A stretch of 12,535 nt of DNA, taken from assembly GCA_002310175.1 (NCBI GenBank), contig DBYG01000037.1, forward strand, positions 1 through 12,535, in the 5' to 3' direction. Below, in pieces: positions 1-5,407 of the stretch (its first letter is position 1; each line of letters starts with the position of its first letter). Below the pieces are notes generated by a model that saw nothing but the letters and a program-made list of their open reading frames with translations, was not told the DNA's origin and did no database searches. The translations under genes were made by a program, and so were the position numbers. The stretch is from Bacteroidales bacterium UBA1192. Lineage in GTDB: Bacteria; Bacteroidota; Bacteroidia; Bacteroidales; Bacteroidaceae.

Positions 1-48
1 ACATAGTAACTAGAGAAAAAATTTTCCCTAACTAGGGCGTTTATTTTT

Positions 49-81
49 GGAGCCTGTTCCCTTTTGTGCTATTTTGTGCTA
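49..81 (+). repeat. REP-like fragment with 10-bp tandem duplication
   Basis: TTTTGTGCTA occurs twice in tandem (62-71, 72-81). The preceding bases 49-61 resemble a degenerate copy of the GC-rich palindrome core found at 3550-3619. Bases 59-75 (CCCTTTTGTGCTATTTT) are identical to the reverse complement of 3586-3602, and over 49-61 eight of thirteen bases match. It is therefore likely a decayed relative of the hairpin between metA and purM. No function can be read from it. Confidence 0.55.
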
Positions 82-140
82 CTTTGTAAATGATTTTTAT
101 TTTTCTCAACAGAGTGTCTTTCAGGAATTATAGAGTTTCA

Positions 141-238
141 AATTACAGTGTTACAGTAAATTTTTTAGTGTTCACACAAAATATGTGCAAATAACCATTA
201 TGTGTGCTACCATATTTTTTAACTGTAACACTGTAATT
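141..238. repeat. 98-bp nested palindrome with 17-bp perfect terminal arms
   Basis: The outer arms, 141-157 (AATTACAGTGTTACAGT) and 222-238, are perfect reverse complements. Each arm itself contains a short direct repeat (TTACAGTG / TTACAGT). Inside, a second stem pairs 173-182 with 197-206 (nine of ten bases) around a 14-base loop. The size and inverted ends fit a miniature non-autonomous transposable element or a structured site for a DNA-binding or relaxase-type protein. No obvious target duplication was found at its edges, so the class is undetermined. Confidence 0.6.
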
Positions 239-257
239 GTAACATGTCTTTTCCTGA

Positions 258-531
258 TTTCGGTGGTTCTTCCGCAATTTAGTTGAAAGGCAGTCTTCAA
301 GTTGCGTCTAAGCAGCGATCACTCTGCATCCAGACAGCATCATGCCATACTCTAGGCATACTCCAGGCATAGTCAAGGGTATGGCTACCCTATGGCTACC
401 CTATGGCTACCCTATGGGTAGACTATGGGTAGAGTGAGAGTAAAACGAAGTTGATAACAAGATAATATGTATTAAATGCAACAACTCAAACAAAGACTTG
501 TCTTTTCAGCTAAATTGCGGAATAACCGAAA
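258..531. mobile_element. MITE-like element with imperfect terminal inverted repeats
   Basis: The left end (TTTCGG at 258-263, then TTCCGCAATTTAG at 270-282, then TTGAAAGG...AGTCTT) recurs in reverse complement at the right end (510-522 is the exact complement of the 13-mer, 526-531 of TTTCGG). The left copy has about three extra bases between the two blocks, and similarity continues inward for about 30 bases. The ~274-bp element has no transposase gene and encloses the 11-bp-pitch array. The inverted ends without coding capacity suggest a non-autonomous transposon or the residue of a larger element. No clear target-site duplication is seen, so mobility is inferred. Confidence 0.5.
344..442. 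repeat. Array of 11-bp units, two opposed blocks
   Basis: Nine consecutive 11-base units can be laid out. Their shared hexamer appears as GCCATA/GGCATA at 344, 355 and 366. After a 14-base step it appears in the opposite orientation as TATGGC/TATGGG at 380, 391, 402, 413 and 424. Every step within a block is exactly 11 bases, about one helical turn, so all sites would face the same side of the DNA. The array also allows hairpins (CTACCC-TAT-GGGTAG at 408-422). It resembles a protein-binding iteron or operator array; the binding protein is unknown. Confidence 0.6.
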
Positions 532-565
532 AAGTTGACATTCGCTTTGGCAAAGCCATAATGTC
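529..565 (-). terminator. Intrinsic terminator of lrp
   Basis: Read on the minus strand immediately after the lrp stop codon, GACATT (560-565) pairs with AATGTC (537-542). An inner stem GCTTT/AAAGC (552-556 with 544-548) closes on a three-base loop. A run of five T (529-533) follows two bases after the stem. Stem plus U-tract downstream of a stop codon is the classic Rho-independent layout. The U-tract overlaps the right end of the inverted-repeat element. Confidence 0.65.
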
Positions 566-570
566 TTGAA

Positions 571-1071
571 TCAGATTGACAGACCAAAGGTCTTTTTGAT
601 GGGACTCATCACGAACATGGACTGGATGGAGCCTACGGTATCGGTGGTGCCCAGTACGTTCATGATGAACTCCTTATAACTGCGCATGTCGGGACAGTAG
701 ACCTTTAGCAGGTAGTCGAATTCACCGGATATGTTGTAGCACTCTGCCACCTCTTTCATATTACGCGCCGCTTCCTCAAAGCTGTGGGCGGTCTCGCGGG
801 TCATCTCACGCAGCTTGACGCAACAGAACACCACGAATCCCAGGTTGAGTTTTTCGGGGTCCAGTACAGCTATATACTTCTTTATATAGCCCTCGCGCTC
901 CAGGCGTTTCTGGCGCTCGAATACCGGGGTGGTGGACAGGTGCACCTTGGCGGCCAGTTCCTTGGTCGTAAGGCGGGAATTGTCCTGCAGGCAGGTCAGG
1001 ATTTTGATATCGGTGGCATCCAGTTCGCCGGCTTTTGGCTCAATCAGAGTTGAAATATTCTCCTTTTCCAT
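571..1071 (-). CDS. Lrp/AsnC-family transcriptional regulator
   Basis: A 166-residue protein of typical Lrp/AsnC length. Residues ~19-70 form the N-terminal winged helix-turn-helix (LDATDIKILTCLQ, then KELAAKVHLSTTPVFERQKRLE as the recognition region, then EGYIKKYIAVLDPEKL). Residues ~75-155 form the ligand-sensing RAM/AsnC domain with the motif GEFDYLLKVYCPDM. Such proteins form dimers to octamers and respond to amino acids. The gene is divergent from metY, with 168 bp between the start codons, so control of the methionine genes and of itself is a reasonable inference; the ligand cannot be told from sequence. The ATG start sits 44 bases after a TACCTTTG element. Alternative: a general amino-acid or nitrogen regulator unrelated to methionine. 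Confidence 0.93.
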   Translation of the reverse strand: MEKENISTLIEPKAGELDATDIKILTCLQDNSRLTTKELAAKVHLSTTPVFERQKRLEREGYIKKYIAVLDPEKLNLGFVVFCCVKLREMTRETAHSFEEAARNMKEVAECYNISGEFDYLLKVYCPDMRSYKEFIMNVLGTTDTVGSIQSMFVMSPIKKTFGLSI

Positions 1072-1114
1072 AGTTTGTGCGGTTTTAAATGTCGGTTCTT
1101 TCTTTGATTTTGCA

Positions 1115-1122
1115 CAAAGGTA
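1115..1122 (-). promoter_or_regulatory. Probable lrp promoter, -7 element TACCTTTG
   Basis: On the minus strand TACCTTTG matches the Bacteroidota -7 consensus TAnnTTTG, 44 bases before the lrp ATG. No convincing TTG is seen at -33. TTTGTGC (1074-1080) and GCACAAA (1112-1118) form an inverted pair in the leader which could be an operator, but this is speculative. Confidence 0.5.
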
Positions 1123-1150
1123 GGAAGTTTTTCTTTAATAACTTAATATG

Positions 1151-1182
1151 TTTGGTGGAATTTTCTATCGGCCGTAACTTTG
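1151..1182 (+). promoter_or_regulatory. metY promoter (TTTG - 20 bp - TAACTTTG)
   Basis: TTTG at 1151-1154 and TAACTTTG at 1175-1182 are separated by 20 bases, matching the Bacteroidota sigma-70-type layout (-33 TTG, -7 TAnnTTTG). Transcription would start near 1188-1190 and give an AT-rich leader of about 50 bases ending in an A-run just before the ATG at 1240. No Shine-Dalgarno sequence is present, as is usual in this phylum. Confidence 0.7.
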
Positions 1183-1239
1183 CATCGTCAATCGGAAAGA
1201 AATTGAGAATTGAAAATTTAAATTTTAAAAAACATACAT

Positions 1240-2526
1240 ATGGCAAAAAACAAACTTCATCTTGAGACTTTGGCACTCCATGTAGGCCAGGAACAACCCG
1301 ATCCCGCGTCAGATGCACGCGCAGTACCTATCTATCAGACCACATCTTATGTGTTCCGTAACTCACAGCACGCTGCCGACCGTTTTGGTCTGCGTGATGC
1401 CGGTAACATATACGGTCGTCTGACCAACTCCACACAGAATGTGTTGGAGAAGCGTGTTGCCGCTCTCGAGGGTGGGGTAGCCGGTCTGGCGGTCGCATCG
1501 GGTGCAGCCGCAGTAACTTACGCCCTGCAGAACATTGCACAGGCCGGTGACCACATCGTGGCAGCCGACAATCTGTACGGTGGTTCATTCAACCTGATAA
1601 CACACACTCTCTCAACCCAGGGAATCAGCAACACCATAGTTAAGGTGAATGACCTGAAGGCTCTTGAGGCAGCTATCCGCCCCAACACCAAGGCAATCTA
1701 TGCCGAAACATTCGGTAATCCCAACAGTGATGTTACCAACCTGGAGGCTGTAGCTGAGATTGCCCATAAGCATGGTATCGTATTCATCGTGGACAACACG
1801 TTCGCACCTATCCTTATCCGTCCGCTGGAGCATGGAGCTGACATCGTGGTGCACTCTGCAACCAAGTTCATCGGCGGTCACGGAAGTTCACTGGGCGGCG
1901 TTATCGTTGATGGCGGTACATTCAACTGGAAGGCTAACCCCGACAAGTATCCCACACTTGCCAAGCCCGATCCCTCTTACCATGGTGCAGTATTTGCCGA
2001 TGTAGCCGGTGCAGCCGCATTCGTAACCCGTATCCGTGCCGTCATTCTGCGTGATACCGGTGCCGCCATCAGCCCATTCAACGCTTGGATTCTGCTGCAG
2101 GGTGTTGAGTCTCTGCCTCTGCGCATAGAGCGTCACGTTGAGAACGCACTTAAGGTAGTTGACTATCTGGCTAAGAACCCCAAGGTTGCCAAGGTCAATC
2201 ATCCTTCACTGCCTAACCATCCCGATCATGAACTCTACAAAAAGTATTTCCCGAATGGTGGCGGATCGATCTTTACATTTGAGATCAACGGCACTCAGGA
2301 GGATACATGGAAATTCATCGACAACCTTCAGATTTTCTCACTGCTTGCCAACGTGGCCGATGTAAAGAGCCTTGTGATACATCCTTACACCACCACACAC
2401 TCTCAGATGACCTCAAAGGAACTGGCCGAGCAGCACATAACACCCACGACAGTACGTCTTTCAATAGGTGTTGAACATGTTGATGACATTATCGCTGATC
2501 TTGATCAGGCTTTTGCCAAAATATGA
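1240..2526 (+). CDS. metY: O-acetylhomoserine sulfhydrylase (MetY)
   Basis: A PLP-dependent enzyme of the Cys/Met metabolism fold-type I family, 428 residues, the usual length for O-acetylhomoserine (thiol)-lyase. It makes homocysteine from O-acetylhomoserine and sulfide in the cytoplasm. Visible marks are the N-terminal LHVGQEQPDP and AVPIYQTTSYVF, the PLP-phosphate contact YGR at 58-60, the glycine-rich VASGAAAV near 85-92, Asp185 in VDNTFAP that would bind the pyridine nitrogen, and the Schiff-base Lys209 in HSATKFIGGHG. The long insertion around residues 228-245 (WKANPDKYP...PSYHG) favours MetY over cystathionine synthase or lyase. The ATG is supported by the promoter and the match to family N-termini. 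The next gene, metA, supplies its substrate. Confidence 0.95.
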   Translation: MAKNKLHLETLALHVGQEQPDPASDARAVPIYQTTSYVFRNSQHAADRFGLRDAGNIYGRLTNSTQNVLEKRVAALEGGVAGLAVASGAAAVTYALQNIAQAGDHIVAADNLYGGSFNLITHTLSTQGISNTIVKVNDLKALEAAIRPNTKAIYAETFGNPNSDVTNLEAVAEIAHKHGIVFIVDNTFAPILIRPLEHGADIVVHSATKFIGGHGSSLGGVIVDGGTFNWKANPDKYPTLAKPDPSYHGAVFADVAGAAAFVTRIRAVILRDTGAAISPFNAWILLQGVESLPLRIERHVENALKVVDYLAKNPKVAKVNHPSLPNHPDHELYKKYFPNGGGSIFTFEINGTQEDTWKFIDNLQIFSLLANVADVKSLVIHPYTTTHSQMTSKELAEQHITPTTVRLSIGVEHVDDIIADLDQAFAKI

Positions 2527-2555
2527 TAATAAATCCAAGTTGTTTTAAGATTAAC

Positions 2556-2563
2556 TAACTTTG
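2556..2563 (+). promoter_or_regulatory. Probable metA promoter, -7 element TAACTTTG
   Basis: TAACTTTG is identical to the metY -7 element and lies 30 bases after the metY stop. A well-spaced -33 TTG is not evident (the nearest is at 2540-2542, only 13 bases away). Transcription would start near 2570, so metA may be transcribed both from here and by read-through from metY. Confidence 0.5.
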
Positions 2564-2573
2564 CCGATGTATT

Positions 2574-2597
2574 CACAGTCCCTTTTCTGGGGCTGTG
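2574..2597 (+). promoter_or_regulatory. Leader hairpin of metA
   Basis: CACAGTCCC (2574-2582) pairs with GGGGCTGTG (2589-2597) over nine positions, including one G-U pair, with a TTTTCT loop. It lies only a few bases after the predicted metA transcription start and ~33 bases before the ATG. There is no T-run directly behind it, so it is not a typical terminator. It could stabilise the 5' end of the message or regulate it. It does not match the SAM-II riboswitch consensus that I recall. Confidence 0.4.
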
Positions 2598-2629
2598 GAT
2601 ATTTCGGTTTTATTATAATCGGTCTGGAT

Positions 2630-3547
2630 ATGCCTCTTAAATTACCCGACAAACTGCCTGCCATAGAGATTCTCAAGGGTGAGAATATCTTCGTTATGGA
2701 CACATCGCGTGCCACCAGCCAGGACATCCGTCCGTTACGTATAGTGGTGCTTAATCTAATGCCCATCAAGATTACCACAGAGACAGACCTGATACGTCTG
2801 CTCTCAAACACACCTCTTCAGATTGAACTCAAGCTGATGAAACTGCACAGCCATACCTCCAAGAATACCCCTGTGGAGCACATGAAGGTATTCTACGAAA
2901 CTTTTGAGAGCATGAAGGACCAGAAGTTTGACGGGTTTATAGTTACCGGTGCCCCGCTGGAGCAGATGGAGTTTGAGGAGGTGTCTTACTGGGATGAGCT
3001 TACTGAGATTTTTGATTGGGCTCGGACTCACGTGACATCCACTTTATATATATGTTGGGCTGCACAGGCTGCAATGTACCATTTCTATGGCGTGCCCAAG
3101 TATCCGCTGGCGGAAAAGATGTTCGGCATATTCAAGCATAACACTATTGATGAGCCGCTGCCAATTTTCCGTGGTTTTGATGATGAGTTCTATGCTCCTC
3201 ACAGCCGTCACTCGGAGGTTAGGCGTGAAGATATCCTTATTCATCCGGAACTCAAGATACTGTCGGAGTCCGATGAGGCTGGGGTATTTATGGTTTCGGC
3301 TCGTGGCGGGCGCGAGATTTTCATTACCGGACACATGGAGTATTCTCCGGATACTCTGGACAAGGAGTATAGGCGTGACCTGGGCAAAGGGCTTCCGATA
3401 TCCATGCCGAAGCACTATTACCGCAATGATGACCCGGCCCGGAGGCCTTTGGACCGTTGGCGCGCTCACGCAAACCTTTTTTATGCCAACTGGCTCAACT
3501 ATTACGTTTATCAGGAGACTCCTTATAATTTACAGGAGATTCGATAA
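2630..3547 (+). CDS. metA: Homoserine O-acyltransferase (MetA), predicted acetyl-specific
   Basis: A 305-residue member of the MetA/HTS family (class I glutamine-amidotransferase-like fold) that activates the hydroxyl of homoserine in methionine synthesis. With the start at 2630 the N-terminus MPLKLPDKLPAIEIL aligns with E. coli MetA, and the catalytic residues fall at the family numbers: Cys142 (YICWAAQAA), His235 and Glu237 (TGHMEY). An upstream in-frame TTG at 2561 would add 23 residues lacking homology and overlaps the promoter, so it is rejected. Residue 111, in TGAPLE, is Glu. In this family Glu111 is associated with acetyl-CoA use and Gly111 with succinyl-CoA, so the product is predicted to be O-acetylhomoserine, matching the partner MetY. 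Annotation pipelines would probably label it a succinyltransferase. Confidence 0.95.
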   Translation: MPLKLPDKLPAIEILKGENIFVMDTSRATSQDIRPLRIVVLNLMPIKITTETDLIRLLSNTPLQIELKLMKLHSHTSKNTPVEHMKVFYETFESMKDQKFDGFIVTGAPLEQMEFEEVSYWDELTEIFDWARTHVTSTLYICWAAQAAMYHFYGVPKYPLAEKMFGIFKHNTIDEPLPIFRGFDDEFYAPHSRHSEVRREDILIHPELKILSESDEAGVFMVSARGGREIFITGHMEYSPDTLDKEYRRDLGKGLPISMPKHYYRNDDPARRPLDRWRAHANLFYANWLNYYVYQETPYNLQEIR

Positions 3548-3549
3548 TG

Positions 3550-3619
3550 TACAATTGGGGTCAGGCCCCTTTTGTACTGTTTTTGAAAATAGCACAAAAG
3601 GGGCCTGACCCCAATTGTA
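3550..3619. repeat. REP-like hairpin with 26-bp perfect arms between convergent genes
   Basis: Bases 3550-3575 and 3594-3619 are perfect reverse complements. Each arm contains the smaller palindrome-like core GGGGTCAGGCCCC flanked by CAATT and TTTTGT. The 18-base spacer can itself pair further. It fills nearly all of the 77-bp gap between the stop codons of metA and purM. Similar GC-rich palindromes in convergent gaps are typical of REP sequences mobilised by IS200-like (RAYT) transposases. Here it may also act as a two-way terminator, although no strong T-run follows on either side. Confidence 0.75.
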
Positions 3620-3624
3620 TCATT

Positions 3625-4788
3625 TTAGTATTCAAACACGCCGTAAGGGCTGTGGATGGTCAGGTGAGTGTGGTCAGAGGGTTCGATGCGGCCGATTATC
3701 TGGGCATCTATTCCGAATGACTTGCTGATATCTATTACCTGACCGGCGAATTCCTGTGGCAGATAGACCTCAAAGCGGTGGCCGCAGTTGAATACCTTGT
3801 ACATCTCTTTCCAGTCAGTACCGCTCTGCTCCTGAATGGTGCGGAACAGGGGCGGGATGGGGAACAGGTTATCCTTGATTACATGTACGTTCTCCACAAA
3901 GTGCAGGATTTTGGTCTGGGCACCGCCTGAGCAGTGTACCATTCCGTGAATCTGCGGACGCAGTGCATCCAGCAGTTTCTTCACTACGGGAGCGTATGTG
4001 CGGGTAGGAGAGAGTACCAGCTTACCTGCATCCAGAGGCGAATCCTTGACTGCATCTGTCAGGTTCATACTGCCTGAATAGACAAGTTCCCGGGGTACTG
4101 CGTGGTCGTATGTCTCGGGATATTTATCAGCGACAGACTTGCCGAATACGTCATGACGGGCACTGGTAAGGCCGTTGCTGCCCATACCGCCGTTATACTC
4201 CTTCTCGTATGTGGCCTGACCGAAGGATGCAAGACCTACAATCACATCACCCGGACGTATGTTCGCGTTGTTAATGACGTCACTGCGTTTCATGCGGCAG
4301 GTAACCGTGCTGTCAACTATGATGGTGCGTACCAGGTCGCCTACATCGGCAGTCTCACCGCCTGTGGCGTAGGCTCCCACACCCATCTCACGCAGCTCGG
4401 CCAGCAGTTCGTCGGTACCGTTTATTATGGCGCTGATAACGCTGCCGGGAACCAGGTTCTTGTTACGGCCGATGGTTGAACTGACCAGGATGTTATCTAC
4501 GGCACCTACACAGAGCAGGTCATCGATGTTCATGATGAGCGCATCCTGTGCAATGCCTTTCCATACGGATAGGTCACCGGTCTCCTTCCAGTAGGCGTAG
4601 GCCAGTGAAGACTTGGTGCCGGCACCATCGGCATGCATTATGTTGCAGTATTCCGGGTCACCGCCCAGGATGTCGGGGATGATCTTGCAGAAAGCCTTGG
4701 GATAAAGGCCCTTGTCTATGTTCCTGATGGCGTTGTGGACATCCTCTTTTGATGCCGACACGCCACGCAGCATATACCTTTCATTCAT
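3625..4788 (-). CDS. purM: Phosphoribosylformylglycinamidine cyclo-ligase (AIR synthase)
   Basis: PurM closes the imidazole ring of purines, converting FGAM and ATP to AIR. The 387-residue protein is longer than the ~345 residues of E. coli PurM, in keeping with the divergent form I associate with Bacteroidales. Conserved blocks are HADGAGTKS at 52-60 (ATP-binding, like GVGTKL in E. coli), DALIMNIDDLLCVGA at 82-96, and GGETADVGD at 143-151 (like GGETAEMPG). The C-terminal half has the AIRS C domain with HCSGGAQTK and CGHRFEVYLP. The gene starts two bases after the lemA stop, so it is the last gene of the long minus-strand cluster; its mRNA ends toward the REP-like hairpin. The related enzymes PurL and ThiL are less likely given these motifs. 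Confidence 0.88.
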   Translation of the reverse strand: MNERYMLRGVSASKEDVHNAIRNIDKGLYPKAFCKIIPDILGGDPEYCNIMHADGAGTKSSLAYAYWKETGDLSVWKGIAQDALIMNIDDLLCVGAVDNILVSSTIGRNKNLVPGSVISAIINGTDELLAELREMGVGAYATGGETADVGDLVRTIIVDSTVTCRMKRSDVINNANIRPGDVIVGLASFGQATYEKEYNGGMGSNGLTSARHDVFGKSVADKYPETYDHAVPRELVYSGSMNLTDAVKDSPLDAGKLVLSPTRTYAPVVKKLLDALRPQIHGMVHCSGGAQTKILHFVENVHVIKDNLFPIPPLFRTIQEQSGTDWKEMYKVFNCGHRFEVYLPQEFAGQVIDISKSFGIDAQIIGRIEPSDHTHLTIHSPYGVFEY

Positions 4789-4790
4789 AA

Positions 4791-5375
4791 TCAGAACTGG
4801 ACTGTAGGAGCCTTATTTGCACCTTCATCAGCCTCAAAATACGGTTTCTTGTCAAAACCGCGCATACCGGCAATGAAGCTCTGCGGGAATTTACGGATAT
4901 AGGTGTTAAACTTTGAGGCCTCCTCGTTGAAATTCTTGCGCTCCACTGCTATGCGGTTCTCGGTACCTTCAAGCTGGGCCTGAAGCTCTTTGAAGTTCTC
5001 ATTGGCCTTTAGCTCAGGATATGACTCGCTGATGGCAATCAGACGGCCAAGTGCACCGCCCACTTCGTTCTGAGCTTTCTGGAACTCCTTGAGCTGTTCT
5101 GCAGTCATGTTCTCAGGGTTGACAGTTATCGATGTGGCCTTGGCGCGGGCGCTGGTTACCGCTTCAAAGGTTGATGTCTCGTGCTGTGCATAGCCCTTGA
5201 CTGTATTGACCAGGTTGGGAATGAGGTCAGCACGACGCTGATATACGTTCTCAACGTTGGCCCATGCTTTGGTTACGGTCTCTTCCATTGCAACCATTTT
5301 GTTGTTGACCTTGACACCCCAAATCACAACAACTGCTATCGCAGCAATGATAATCCAAGTACTTTTCTTTTTCAT
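4791..5375 (-). CDS. lemA: LemA family membrane protein
   Basis: A 194-residue protein with a short basic N-terminus and one membrane segment at residues ~6-22 (TWIIIAAIAVVVIWGV), followed by a helical domain. Family signatures are NVENVYQRRADLIPNLVNTV (residues ~40-59), the acidic E/Q-rich central helices, and SYPELKANENFKELQ followed by ENRIAVERKNFNE. The N-out or N-in topology cannot be decided. LemA proteins have no settled biochemical role; they are often encoded beside TPM-domain proteins, as here, where the TPM gene lies 32 bp upstream. The C-terminal tail (EADEGANKAPTVQF) also fits the family. Membership is clear; function is unknown. Confidence 0.93.
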   Translation of the reverse strand: MKKKSTWIIIAAIAVVVIWGVKVNNKMVAMEETVTKAWANVENVYQRRADLIPNLVNTVKGYAQHETSTFEAVTSARAKATSITVNPENMTAEQLKEFQKAQNEVGGALGRLIAISESYPELKANENFKELQAQLEGTENRIAVERKNFNEEASKFNTYIRKFPQSFIAGMRGFDKKPYFEADEGANKAPTVQF

Positions 5376-5407
5376 TTTTCTATAGTTTTAAAGTTCCTGT
5401 TATCTAA

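Larger units (their letters stand above)
1..570. other. Gene-free, repeat-rich region downstream of lrp
   Basis: No reading frame longer than a few tens of codons with credible protein character is visible on either strand. The stretch holds several separate repeat structures, listed individually: a REP-like fragment, a 98-bp palindrome, and an element with inverted ends carrying an 11-bp-pitch array. Bases 1-48 and 82-140 show only AT-rich sequence with a weak palindrome near 14-30. A tiny 20-codon frame (476-538, starting MQQLKQRLVF) runs through the right inverted end and is probably chance. The lrp gene points into this region, so it is downstream sequence for that gene and not its promoter. 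Confidence 0.7.

Noticed and set aside
344..442. CRISPR array
   Set aside because: The units are 11 bases long with no unique spacers of 26-40 bases, and no cas gene is nearby.
2561..2629. Upstream TTG start extending MetA by 23 residues
   Set aside because: The extension has no family similarity and starts within the -7 promoter element; the ATG at 2630 gives exact MetA residue numbering (Glu111, Cys142, His235, Glu237).
2564..2629. SAM-II (metA) riboswitch upstream of metA
   Set aside because: A simple nine-pair hairpin is present, but I do not see the conserved pseudoknot sequences of SAM-II. A covariance-model search would decide.
4102..4479. Plus-strand 125-codon frame inside purM
   Set aside because: It is antisense to conserved PurM blocks (GGETADVGD and the DALIMNIDDL region lie near it) and shows no independent coding signal.
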